A stretch of 64,000 nucleotides of DNA. Source: Nipponacmea schrenckii. Taxonomy: Eukaryota; Mollusca; Gastropoda; Lottiidae. The notes under the pieces are model-generated. The model worked only from the letters and a program-made list of their open reading frames with translations. It did no database searches and was not told the origin of the DNA. The DNA lies in assembly GCA_030562195.1 (NCBI GenBank), contig CM060200.1:1612001-1676000 (forward strand). The letters are read 5' to 3'. Positions 1 to 10,854 of this stretch are shown here, one piece after another. The position numbers and the translations under genes are program-made. Each line of letters begins with the position of its first letter. Position 1 is the stretch's first letter.

Positions 1-1237
1 TACTATATAAACTGATGATGACAATGTAAATTGTTGAAACGTTGTCTGTAATAAAACCCAGGAGTAGTATACTATATAAACTGATGATGACAATGTAAAT
101 TGTTGAAACATTGTGTGTAATAAAACCCAGGAGTAGTATACCATATAAACTGATGATGACAATGTAAATTGTTGAAACATTGTGTGTAATAAAACCTAGG
201 GGTTGTATGCTATATAAACTGATGATGACAATGTAAATTGTTGAAACGTTGTCTGTAATAAAACCTAGGAGTAGTATACTATATAAACTGATGATGACAA
301 TGTAAATTGTTGAAACATTGTGTGTAATAAAACCAGGAGTAGTATACTATATAAACTGATGATGACAATGTAAATTGTTGAAACGTTGTCTGTAATAAAA
401 CCTAGGAGTAGTATACTATATAAACTGATGATGACAATGTAAATTGTTGAAACGTTGTCTGTAATAAAACCTAGGAGTAGTATACTATATAAACTGATGA
501 TGACAATGTAGATTGTTGAAACGTTGTCTGTAATAAAACCTAGGAGTAGTATACTATATAAACTGATGATTACAATGTAAATTGTTGAAACATTGTGTGT
601 AATAAAACCTAGGAGTAGTATACTATATAAACTGATGATGACAATGTAAATTGTTGAAACGTTGTCTGTAATAAAACCTAGGAGTAGTATACTATATAAA
701 CTGATGATGACAATGTAGATTGTTGAAACTTGTCTGTAATAAAACCTAGGAGTGTATACTATATAAACTGATGATGACAATGTAAATTGTTGAAACGTTG
801 TCTGTAATAAAACCTAGGAGTAGTATACTTATAAACTGATGATGAAATGTAAATTGTTAACTTGTCGTAAATAAAACCTGGAGTAGTATACATATAAACT
901 GATGATGACAATGTAAATTGTTGAAAGGTTGTTACATAATAACCAGGAGTAGTATACTATATAAACTGATGAGACAATGTAGATTGTTGAAACGTTGTCT
1001 GTAATAAACCTAGGAGTAGTATACTTTATAAACTGATGATGACAATGTAAATTGTTGAAACGTTGTCTGTAATAAAACCTAGGAGTAGTATACTATATAA
1101 ACTGATGATTACAATGTAAATTGTTGAAACGTTGTCTGTAATAAAACCTAGGAGTAGTATACTATATAAACTGATGATGACAATGTAGATTGTTGAAACG
1201 TTGTCTGTAATAAAACCTAGTAGTAGTATACTATAAA
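1..1237. repeat. 69-bp minisatellite, about 18 copies
   Basis: Head-to-tail units of about 69 bp run from the window edge to 1237. Each contains a core reading GTAAATTGTTGAAACGTTGT followed by a TAATAAAACC block. Units differ by single substitutions (CTGT/GTGT, CCTAGG/CCCAGG) and by indels, most densely at 820-1000. Because 69 is a multiple of three, long open frames appear on the - strand; these are repeat artefacts. The array continues to the left of the window. Related single units occur near 30.4 kb and within the arrays at 57 kb. Confidence 0.95.
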
Positions 1238-1267
1238 TTTTGTTTCGTTATTCAGTATTATGTGAGG

Positions 1268-1445
1268 GATAAAAAACTTAATAAGAGATAATAGGTCTAA
1301 GAATGAACATAAAATTTGAAAAATTTTAAACTCGGTCAATAAGAGTATATATTCATCAGTAAATATACCTGCTGCCATAAATATATTATAAGGTTATAAG
1401 GAATTCTGTTACTTAATAACATCAGGTATGTTCACTTCATCGAGT
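1268..1445 (+). mobile_element. Foldback/MITE-like element fragment
   Basis: Contains the arm seen at 25.5, 59.3 and 61.8 kb: an AGAATGAACATAAAATTT block, then GGTCAATAAGAGTATATATT, then a CATCAG..ATACCTGCTGCCATAAA block. It is followed from about 1405 by part of the opposite arm (GGAATTCTGTTACTT, CAGGTATGTTCACTTCATC). This is a truncated copy of the inverted-repeat element whose best copy is at 61785-62110. No transposase is present. Confidence 0.6.
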
Positions 1446-2588
1446 TAAAAGCATCATGTTTTTTTACAACTGAAATCACCATTAATCATCTTCATGATTA
1501 TTATTTTTCCACTTTTTTTAGTGCCAGTCTTAGGACCTACATCCAATAGAGAAAATTATTTCTATAGTGAAAAATTAGGTCTGATGTTTTATTAAAGAGG
1601 TTTTCGAATTTTGTATATATATCAGAGATACTGATAACATCAATTTACACCATTCCAATTTGTAATCAGACGTCTATTTTTTCTGCAATTCGACCGTGTT
1701 TGACCGTGTTTGTAATTAATTGCAAACTATGCTTGTATCAAATGACATTTGTCATTTGTAAAGAGGAATAACTGTATTTGACATATTTGAGCATGATGAG
1801 ACTGAAATCACCAATGATTATTTAACGATGAACGAAGTATTTTAAAAATAGGTTTTAAAACTTTCTAGAGCGTTTACAAGAAATTGAACGTAAGGATGGA
1901 GACACAATTATACGCCCACATAGAAAATTAGTTAATACAGTTACAGATTGGATTGCAACATATACAGTTGATTTCTTCATGTTCATATCCATACGTCAAT
2001 TCTTAGTTTTCATGGGGAGGAGCTTAGGTGTGCTACAACTTCGATATTTCACTAGTTGTTACATGCTGTCGATGTTCTGGGAGTGTCTTGGCAAAGCATC
2101 AAGGTCCCGCCCAGTTTTACTTGGGTTGAAGGCAAACCTTGTTAAGTCAAGGTTACAACTTTTCAAAATAAATGAACTCTATTATTTATCACTGCATCTT
2201 TCTTTTCTAAGAATAATATCGCCATCACTGTTATCACTAAATAACACTGTGACATTGCGTCTGTACGTCGCGAAATGAAATATATAAACTGATATATACT
2301 ATAACCCCGTTTCAGTACAAAATTTATCCGTTTTAAGAGCGGTTCTCAGAAAGGTACGGATCAATTTTGTGTAAAGTAAACGGTCGAGCATTCTCAGAAC
2401 GTTGAAGTGTAATCGCGAGCGTGTCGAGAACAGATTACTGCGCGTGCGCCATGATCGACCTTCACCTTTTCCCACAGAATTTGATCATTATCAGGAGCCT
2501 TTTTTGTTTTCATCTGGTTACATAGCCGTCTATATTTACCTCTTTCGTGAAGATTTCCATTAGAAAGCGTCTGATAGCAGTCTACCGT
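1446..2588. other. Gene-free stretch
   Basis: AT-rich sequence with no coding region I can support. A 99-codon open frame at 1979-2278 has no recognisable domain. The stretch 2300-2588 is more balanced in composition and may be the 3' untranslated part of the Penelope-like fragment that follows; that is inference. Confidence 0.6.
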
Positions 2589-2940
2589 TTAAATTATTAT
2601 TTTCGAACCGTTCTCGGCACGCTTGTAATATCGTTGGTGTAAACGGGGTAACTTCGTGATTTTATCGCAGACCAAGGATATATTTAGAACGTGAGGTACA
2701 ATTGTTTGTAATTGGTCTATCCAGAAACTCCCCCTTTGTAGTCGCTTCGTTTTAGTTTTGATTGTTGTTGAAACCGATACCTTTTCTATGGGCATAAGAT
2801 CTTCAATGGAATGATTGGTTGAATTGAAATGGTTCGCGATTGGTCTATCTTTTTTATGGAGAATGTCAAAGCGATGACCGCTTAAACGAGTACGCAACGC
2901 GTTTTGTGTTGGCTGTAAAACTTAATTCATTTCATTGGGT
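2589..2940 (-). mobile_element. Penelope-like element fragment, GIY-YIG endonuclease C-terminal part
   Basis: The - strand encodes about 110 residues that read like the end of a Penelope-like retroelement ORF. There is a QTQNALRTRLSGHRFDI-type segment (the LR.R..GHR.DI signature), then D-R-P-I-A-N-H-F-N, then a W-I-D-Q-L-Q-T-I-V-P-H-x-L-N terminus, which matches the usual W-I-x-x-L-x-T-x-x-P-x-G-L-N. In this family the GIY-YIG nuclease sits downstream of the reverse transcriptase and nicks the target site. Here the Y-I-G core and all of the RT are missing. The usual R-E before the F-W-I motif reads R-G, so the catalytic glutamate may be lost. It is a dead fragment. The first in-frame codon near 2897 is TTG, not ATG. 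Confidence 0.75.
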
Positions 2941-2953
2941 TGTTGGTAAATTT

Positions 2954-3600
2954 TTTTGCTTCCAGTGGATGCTGCTTTCGTAGACTCGGTAGTTGTTGGT
3001 AGAAGACAAGTTAATGTTAGCTTTCAGCTATCTGATATCAAAGACAATGTAGTTGTTGGTAGAAGACAAGTTAATGTTAGCTTTCAGCTATCTGATATCA
3101 AAGACAATGTAGTTGTTGGTAGAAGACAAGTTAATGTTAGCTTTCAGCTATCTGATATCAAAGACAATGTAGTTGTTGGTAGAAGACAAGTTAATGTTAG
3201 CTTTCAGCTATCTGATATCAAAGACAATGTAGTTGTTGGTAGAAGACAAGTTAATGTTAGCTTTCAGCTATCTGATATCAAAGACAATGTAGTTGTTGGT
3301 AGATGACAAGTTAATGTTTGCTTCCAGCAGATTCTGTTATCACAGACAATGTAGTTGTTGGTAGAAGACAAGTTAATGTTAGCTTTCAGCTATCTGATAT
3401 CAAAGACAATGTAGTTGTTGGTAGAAGACAAGTTAATGTTAGCTTTCAGCTATCTGATATCAAAGACAATGTAGTTGTTGGTAGAACAAGTTAATGTTGC
3501 TTCCAGCAGATTCTGATATCACAGGCAATCTAGTTGTTGGTAGAAGACAAGTTAATGTTAGCTTTCAGCTGTCTGATATCACAATCTTAGTAGTTGTTGC
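2954..3600. repeat. 60-bp minisatellite, about 10 copies
   Basis: Units of 60 bp begin GTAGTTGTTGGTAGAAGAC and contain a TTTCAGCTATCTGATATC block. Five consecutive units (about 2990-3290) are identical by eye. Flanking units diverge (GCTTCCAGCAGATTCTG variants at 3320 and 3500). The period gives a spurious 116-codon + strand frame. A decayed array of the same family lies at 34.1-34.5 kb. Confidence 0.95.
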
Positions 3601-3659
3601 TGGTTGGTTTACATTAACCGCATAGCTTTTCTTAACCATCAGAGGCCAGTTAACTAAAA

Positions 3660-3998
3660 CGTTTAATTGATTGGCTAATACTGTAACCGGTTATAATATC
3701 AACCAATCAGAGCTCACAGTGCTGTAAGTTAGTTTACAATCATTGTAAAGTTATGATACAGTGGACACCAGATTGTTTGTTATATAAAATATAAGCATGG
3801 TTAGGTTGGTTATGAGGATACCTTATAAAGCTGTCGAAGTCCTCTAGTAAATTTCCATTGACCTCTAGCTTTGGAAAAACTATAAATACAAATATATTAT
3901 TTACTCCTAATAGTCCCCAGTTGAATAAAATTATATAGAAATATCTACATATGTTGGCTAATTATTCATAATACAACTCTATCTAGTACTATATAAGG
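3660..3998 (+). promoter_or_regulatory. FABP gene A promoter: CCAAT-type elements and TATA box
   Basis: A TATA box, CTATATAAGG, lies at 3989-3998, about 115 bp before the start codon; transcription should start near 4020-4030. Upstream, GATTGGCTA (about 3669) and CAACCAATCAG (about 3700) are CCAAT elements in opposite orientations, flanking an AACCGGTTATA block. The same arrangement is preserved in the - strand flanks of genes B (about 11340-11400) and C (about 17230-17290). Conservation across paralogs supports function but may also just reflect recent duplication. Confidence 0.65.
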
Positions 3999-4111
3999 TT
4001 CTGATTATTCTGAAAGTTTCAGACAGAAAACAACAGTGAGAAGTGACACAGCTAGACAACAACTATTTCAGTATTCACTCAGTCTCTTTATTTATTATAT
4101 AGATTTTGAAG

Positions 4112-7100
4112 ATGGAGATTGCACTGCAAGCATTTAATGAGAAATTCGTTGGAAAATGGAAACAGGAAAAAACTGAAAATTTCGAAGAATATTTTAAACT
4201 AATGGGTAAGAGTCAAACTTTGTTCTATTAATAGATCTAAAGTGATCTAGTCGTGGAATTATTTACTTTATGAATGGATCGAATTTGACTTCGGCCTGTC
4301 TTATCTTAACGTGGAATGTATCTGCTTAAACTATAATTTAGGTTATGTAAAGTCCGTTGTCTTCCCAGAGCAGGGGTTTCGGTTAGACGTCTTATACTTG
4401 TGGCCCCCTTCAGTTGTTTTTTATATACCCCTCTGTATATGTACTGTTATTTTATTAGTATTCGTTTGTCTTGGTAGATTTGAATATCATCTTTAGGAAG
4501 CTGCTGATGCAAATAAATCCTACAATGGAATACAGACTTGACGGAGACTATGTGGTAGCTATTCACACCGTTGGACCAACTTCACAGCAAACGAAATTTA
4601 AACTAAATGAGGAATTCGAAGAAGATAGAATGGGGATTAAAATGATGGTAAGGCAACAATTTTTATTCACAATTTCTAGAACAGATCCATTCATATAAAG
4701 AGATGAACTAACAAAGAGCCAGTTAAAATAAATATCAGTCTGTAACTATTGACAAGAGACAAAGAGACAGTTAAAATAAATATCAGTCTGTAACTATTGA
4801 CAATGGACAAAGAGTCAGTTAAAATAAATATCAGTCTGTAACTATTGACAATAGACAAAGAGACCCGTTAAAATAAATATCAGTCTGTAACTATTGACAA
4901 GAGAAAAGACAGTTAAAATAAATATCAGTCTGTAACTATTGACAAGAGACAAAGAGACAGTTAAAATAAATATCAGTCTGTAACTATTGACAATGGACAA
5001 AGAGACAGTTAAAATAAATATCAGTCTGTAACTATTGACAATGGACAAAGAGACAGTTAAAATAAATATCAGTCTGTAACTATTGACAATGGACAAAGAG
5101 ACAGTTAAAATAAATATCAGTCTGTAACTATTGACAATGGACAAAGAGACAGTTAAAATAAATATCAGTCTGTAACTATTGACAAGAGACAAAGAGACAG
5201 TTAAAATAAATATCAGTCTGTAACTATTGACAAGGACAAAGAGACAGTTAAAATAAATATCAGTCTGTAACTATTGACAAGGACAAAGAGACAGTTAAAA
5301 TAAATATCAGTCTGTAACTATTGACAAGAGACAAAGAGACAGTTAAAATAAATATCAGTCTGTAACTATTGACAAGAGACAAAGAGACAGTTAAAATAAA
5401 TATCAGTCTGTAACTATTGACAAGAGACAAAGAGACAGTTAAAATAAATATCAGTCTGTAACTATTGACAATGGACAAAGAGACAGTTAAAATAAATATC
5501 AGTCTGTAACTATTGACAAGAGACAAAGAGACAGTTAAAATAAATATCAGTCTGTTACTATTGACAATGGACAAAGAGACAGTTAAAATAAATATCAGTC
5601 TGTAACTATTGACAATGGACAAAGAGACAGTTAAAATAAATATCAGTCTGTAACTATTGACAATGGACAAAGAGACAGTTAAAATAAATATCAGTCTGTA
5701 ACTATTGACAATAGACAAAGAGACAGTTAAAATAAATATCAGTCTGTAACTATTGACAATGGACAAAGAGACAGTTAAAATAAATATCAGTCTGTAACTA
5801 TTGACAATGGACAAAGAGACAGTTAAAATAAATATCAGTCTGTAACTATTGACAATGGACAAAGAGACAGTTAAAATAAATATCAGTCTGTTACTATTGA
5901 CAATGAGACAAAGAGACAGTTAAAATAAATATCAGTCTGTAACTATTGACAAGAGACAAAGAGACAGTTAAAATAAATATCAGTCTGTTACTATTGACAA
6001 TGGACAAAGAGACAGTTAAAATAAATATCAGTCTGTAACTATTGACAAGAGACAAAGAGACAGTTAAAATAAATATCAGTCTGTTACTATTGACAATGGA
6101 CAAAGAGACAGTTAATATAAATATGGCTCGTTTATCCATTCTGGTACAGAAATTATGGACATAAAAACTCATTTGATTTTATTGTAGAGTACATGTCGTT
6201 ATGAAGATGGAAAATTTAAAACTAACAGTACATCTGTTAATAATCCGACAGTTAAACCTCAATATGTAACTACTGAAAAAATCAGTGAGGATCAATTCTT
6301 AGCGGTATGTATTGACGGATATTAAACAATTCAACGTTTCATTACACATACATGTAACGTTTCATTACATACAGGTAACGTTTCATTACACACACAGGTA
6401 ACGTTTCATTACACATACAGGTAACGTTTCATTACACATACAAGTAACGTTCGTTTATACATACAGGTAACGTTTCATAACACATACAGGTAACGTTTAT
6501 TTACACATTCAGATAACGTTTCAGTACACATACAGGCAACATTTATTTACACATACATGTAGCGTTTCATAACACATACAGGTAACGTTTTATTTACACA
6601 TACAGGTAACGTTTCATTACACATACATGTAACGTTTCATTACATACAGGTAACCTTTCATTACACATACAGGTAACATGTATTTACACATACATGTAAC
6701 GTGCCATTACAAATACAGGTAGCGTTTCATTACACGTTTCATTACATACATGTAACGTTTCATTTCATACAGGTAACGTGTCATTCCACATACAGGTAAC
6801 GTTTCATAACACATACAGGTAACGCTTTATTTACACATACAGGTAACGTTTCATTACACTTACAGGTAACGTTTCATTACGCATACAGGTAGCGTTTCAT
6901 TTCACATACAGGTAACGTTTCATTACACATATAGGTAACGTTTCATTACACATACATGTAACGTTTCATTACATACAGGTAACGTTTCATTACACAGACA
7001 GGTAACGTTTTATTACACGTTTCATTACATACAGGTAACGTTTCATTACATACAGGTAACGTTTCATTTCACATACAGGTAACGTTTATTTACACATACA

Positions 7101-7493
7101 GGTAACGTTTCATTACACATACAGGTAACGTTTCATTACACATGCAGGTAACGTTTCATTACACATACAGGTAACGTTTCATTACACATACAGGTAACGT
7201 TTTATTACATATACAGGTAACGTCATCACGTGATAATGAATTGTAATCATTGTACACATTTACTAGATTAAACACATGCACAACTATGCGGATATAGATT
7301 CGAAATTTTGCAAATTGATGTTATCGTTATCCCTGATACTCAAAATAGAATTTAGAAAACTTTGACAATGCCTTTAAATATAGTTCGGAGATAAGTGTAT
7401 CATAATAAAAATTATGTTTTTATTTTTCAGACGCTCGTGGTGGGTGATAACGACTTGGTGTGTAAAAGATATTTTAAAAAAATATCAGATTAG
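4112..7493 (+). CDS. Fatty acid-binding protein (FABP) gene A, 4 exons
   Basis: Exons 4112-4205, 4478-4647, 6188-6304 and 7431-7493 join in frame (444 nt, 147 residues) with GT/AG introns. This matches the canonical four-exon FABP structure with phases 1, 0, 0. Exon 1 carries FVGKWK and NFEEY (family G-x-W and N-F-D-D-Y). Exon 2 carries FRKLLMQINP and KFKLNEEFEE (family T-R-K...K-P and F-k-L-g-E-E-F). Exon 4 ends VCKRYFKK, keeping the Arg of the carboxylate-binding R-x-Y/F pair. The product should be a cytosolic ten-strand beta-barrel that binds fatty acids or similar lipids. It is about 15 residues longer than typical FABPs, partly through a 39-codon exon 3. Introns 2 and 3 are filled by minisatellites. 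Paralogs B and C lie in opposite orientation downstream. The ligand and FABP subtype cannot be assigned. Confidence 0.88.
4697..6125. repeat. 48-bp minisatellite filling intron 2 of FABP A, about 30 copies
   Basis: Units of 48 bp have the form ACAAAGAGACAGTTAAAATA..TCAGTCTGTAACTATTGAC, varying mainly between CAAGAG, CAATGG and CAATAG at the unit junction. Periods divisible by three give antisense frames of up to 200 codons that are not genes. Introns 2 of paralogs B and C hold only one unit of the same sequence (near 10200-10255 and 16000-16055, - strand), so the array expanded in A. Confidence 0.95.
6325..7225. repeat. 23-bp minisatellite in intron 3 of FABP A
   Basis: About 39 units of GTAACGTTTCATTACACATA plus CAG, with many variants, occupy nearly the whole of intron 3. 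The same repeat in the same intron occurs in genes B and C. Confidence 0.93.
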
Positions 7494-7860
7494 TTGAAAT
7501 ATAAAAATAATTTGAAATATGAGTGGATTTAACGAAATGACAACAACAAAGGGATATTATTCTAATTATTTAATTGACCAGTCAATTTTCTACAGTGATA
7601 AACTTTATTATTATTCTCCGGTACAGTCGTTTCTGATGCCATCTCGTAATTTGGTATGAAAAAACAAATGGACCTTATTTTATAATCAATTTAATTATAT
7701 TGTACACGAACCATGATTCGAATTTTTATTATATAAAACCGACATTCTGGTATGAATTAACACGACTATATCTCATTTTTTCATTGTTTCAATTGTATTT
7801 AAATTATTGTTATTATTTGAACTAAAGTCATAATTTATATGTGTATGTATGATGCTGTTA

Positions 7861-7866
7861 AATAAA
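7861..7866 (+). terminator. Polyadenylation signal of FABP A
   Basis: AATAAATAAATA lies about 370 bp after the gene A stop codon and is the first canonical AATAAA found there. The actual cleavage site is not visible. Confidence 0.5.
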
Positions 7867-7934
7867 TAAATATTTTTGTGCCCTCTCTCGGAATTGCAAC
7901 GATATCAAAATATTGTGTAAATTTTTGTTAAGAG

Positions 7935-8470
7935 AATAAACAAGAGTAGGAGAACAAGAGTAGGGAACTAGGGAGGGAACAAGGGTAGAGAACAAGATTA
8001 AGGAACAAGGGTGGGGAACAAGAGCAGGGAACAAGGGTAGAGAACAAGAGAAGGGAACAAGGCTGGAGTAAAAAGATTAGGGAACAAGGTGGGGAACAAG
8101 AGCAAGATTAGGGAACACGGGTATTGAACACGAGTAAGGAACAAGGGTGGGGAATAAGAGTATGGGAACTAGATTAGGGGAACAAGAGTAGGGAACAAAG
8201 GTGGGGAACAAGAGTGGAGAACAAGAGTAGGGAACAAGGGTAGGGAACAAGAGTATGGAACAAGGGTAAGGAACAAGAGAAGAACAATAGTAGGGAACAA
8301 GAGTGGAGAACAAGAGTGGAACAAGAGTAGGGAACAAGAGTAGAACAAGAGAAAGGAACAAGAGTAAGGGAACAAGAGTAGGGAACAAGAGTAGGGAACA
8401 AGGGTATGGAACAAGAGTAGGGAACAAGAGTAGGGAACAAGAGTAGGGAACAAGAGAAGGGAACAAGGGT
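7935..8470. repeat. 13-bp minisatellite between FABP A and B
   Basis: Imperfect head-to-tail copies of AACAAGAGTAGGG, with many GGGTAGGG and AGTATGG variants. It lies between the convergent 3' ends of genes A and B. None of the three - strand frames contains frequent stops, which produces overlapping spurious frames rich in F-P-T-L-V-P-Y-S-C-S. The second, cleaner array is at 12718-14030. Confidence 0.95.
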
Positions 8471-8694
8471 ACTCAATTTACACAATTTCGAAAGATGGCA
8501 CAATATACTTCAGACAAGTTATTGAAAATAAGATTTATTTATCAAACAGCATATACATATATATAAATTAGGAGTTCAATTCTTAAAATATAATAAATAA
8601 AAATATATTTAAATACAATTGAAAGATAAAAATAGAAAAATAATAGAACACTCGGATATAGTCGTTAAAAATCATATTTTACCAGAATGTCGGT

Positions 8695-9130
8695 TTAAGA
8701 TATCCGAAATTTTTTAAAGAAAAAAATTTGGAATTTGGGAAAGAAATTGGTTCTTTAAATGTTTTTAAATTTTTTTCTTAAGGAAAAAAATCCATTTAAA
8801 AAATTTTCATTTTTAAATAAAAATTTAGCACCAAAATTTTTGTTTTAATTTTTAAATTTTATCACTTTAAAAATTATTCTAAAAATTTAAACAACCATAT
8901 TTTTTGTTTTTAAAAATTTCGTTAAACCCACCACATTTCAAAATTAAATTTTTTTTATTTAATTTAATTTTATATTTTTTTAAGAATTTTTTCTTTTAAC
9001 ACAAGTGTTTTTACCCACCACGTTTCTTTCCTGAAAATAAAAACATAATTTTTATTAGGGATAAATTTTTATTTAATGAAACTATATTTTAAAGGGCCTT
9101 TTAAGAAATTATTTTAAGGATTTTTAAACC
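8695..9130. other. Corrupted-looking copy of the FABP exon 4 region
   Basis: This stretch aligns by eye with 14280-14700 (gene C exon 4 and flanks), but letters are replaced by runs of A and T and homopolymers are stretched. On either side (8490-8690 and 9780-10380) B and C are nearly identical. Such block-wise degradation within otherwise almost identical sequence looks like poor assembly consensus rather than evolution. Confidence 0.55.
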
Positions 9131-10854
9131 TGGTAAATGTGTAAATGAAACTTCTTATTGAAAAAACGTTACCTGTATTTTGAAATTTAAACGTTCCCTT
9201 GTAGTGAAATAAACGTTACCTGTATGTGAAAATGAAACGTTACCTGTATGTGTAATGAAACGTTACCTGTATGTGTAATGAAACGTTACCGTATGTGTAA
9301 TAAACGTTACCTGTATGTGTAATGAAACGTTACCTATATGTGTAATGAAACGTTACTTGTATGTGTAATGAAACGTTACCTTATGTGTAATGAAACGTTA
9401 CCTTTATGTGTAATGAAACGTTACCTTTATGTGTAATGAAACGTTACCTTTATGTGTAATGAACGTTCCCTTATGTGAAATGAAAGTTACCTGTATGTGT
9501 AATGAAACGTTACCTGTATGTGTAATGTAACTTTCCCCGTATGTGTAATGAAACGTTACCTTTATGTGTAATGAAACGTTACCTTTATGTGTAATGAAAC
9601 GTTACCTGTATGTGTAATGAAACGTTACCCGTATGTGTAATGAAAAGTTACCTGTATGTGTAATGAAACGTTACCTGTATGTGTAATGTATTGTTACTCG
9701 TATGTGTAATGAAACGTTTTGTTTAAAGGAATTAATAAAAGTCTATATCCATAATAATTGTTGTTTCTTTAAGATTTCAATTGTTAAAAATACGTCAATA
9801 CATACCGTCAAGGTTTGATCGTCACTGATTTTTTCAATCGTTACACATTGAGGTTTAATTTTCGGATTATTAACTGATGTACTGTTATTAATAAGCTTTC
9901 CATCTTCATATCGACATGTACTCTAAAATAAAATAAAATGAATTTGTACACCCTTCTTATCTGTACGAGATTGGACTAACGAAGTCGGGTAACGGCAAAC
10001 AATGTGCAGTTAGAAGCATTGTGAGTACCAATTGTTCATCTTGTATACATGAGGTGGTTGAGCAAAGGCCATAAAATTTTCCCGGAACGGGAATGATAAA
10101 ATTAATAATTAAAAGTTGAGAGGCCAAAGCCAGGACAAACTCTTTTCTTAGGACCGTCCTTAAAAACACTATTAGGGAGTGGACAGTTGACATTGGCATT
10201 TTACCTGGCTCTTTGTCTCATCTCAATAGTTTCAGATTGATATTTATTTTAACTCTTTATATGAATGGATCTGTTCTAGAAATTGTGAATAAAAATTGTT
10301 GCCTTACCATCATTTTAATCCCCATTCTTTCTTCTTCGAATTCCTCATTTAGTTGAAACTTGTTTTGATGTGAAGTTGGTCCAACGCTGTCAAAAAAATT
10401 TTTAAAACCCAAATTTTTTTCCCCGTTCCAAATTTTTGTATTCCTGAAAAAAAGGAAAAAATTATTTTGCCATCTTCCCCCTTTCCAAAAGAAAAACCAA
10501 ATCTTCCAATAAAAAGGGGAATCCCAAAAATAAAATAACAGTACATATACAGGGGGTTATAAAAAACAACTGAAGTATAAGACGTCTAACCTAAACCCCT
10601 GCTCTGGGAAGACAACGGACTTTAGATAACCTAAATTATAGTTTGACCAGATACATTCCACGTTAAGATAAGACAGGCCGAAGTCAAATTCGATCTATTC
10701 ATAAAGTAAATAATTCCACGACTATATCACTTTAGATCTATTAATAGAACAAAACTAAACTCTTACCCATTTCTTTAAAATATTCTTCGAAATTTTCAGT
10801 TTTTTCCTGTTTCCATTTTCCACCGAATTTCTCAATTATTTCTTGGAGTGCCAT
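8960..10854 (-). pseudogene. FABP gene B, damaged copy of gene C
   Basis: Exon 1 (10854-10767) and exon 3 (9922-9806) are intact and essentially the same as gene C: exon 1 begins MALQEIIEKFGGKWK and exon 3 begins STCRYEDGK. The 3' part of exon 2 is readable down to its donor (exon end 10308). Its 5' half and acceptor dissolve into homopolymer-rich sequence at about 10390-10530. Exon 4 (near 9030-8960) still shows the GTGGTGGGT block after a CAG acceptor but cannot be read in frame. As written, the gene cannot make an FABP. It may be a pseudogene, a genuine gene with bad consensus, or a false haplotypic duplicate of C. Start codons of B and C are 5872 bp apart. A TATA box lies at 11059-11068. 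Confidence 0.7.
9160..9720. repeat. 23-bp minisatellite in intron 3 of FABP B
   Basis: About 24 copies of the complement of the gene A intron 3 repeat (ACGTTACCTGTATGTGTAAT plus GAA). The array occupies the same intron position as in A and C. Variants such as CCTTTATG cluster together and recur in the C array, in line with recent duplication. Confidence 0.93.

Noticed and set aside
4311..4496. 61-codon frame in FABP A intron 1
   Set aside because: Lies between exon 1 and exon 2; the corresponding intron of gene C is interrupted by indels and a SINE.
5260..5862. 200-codon - strand frame in FABP A intron 2
   Set aside because: A 48-bp repeat (16 codons) in an intron; no start context or domain.
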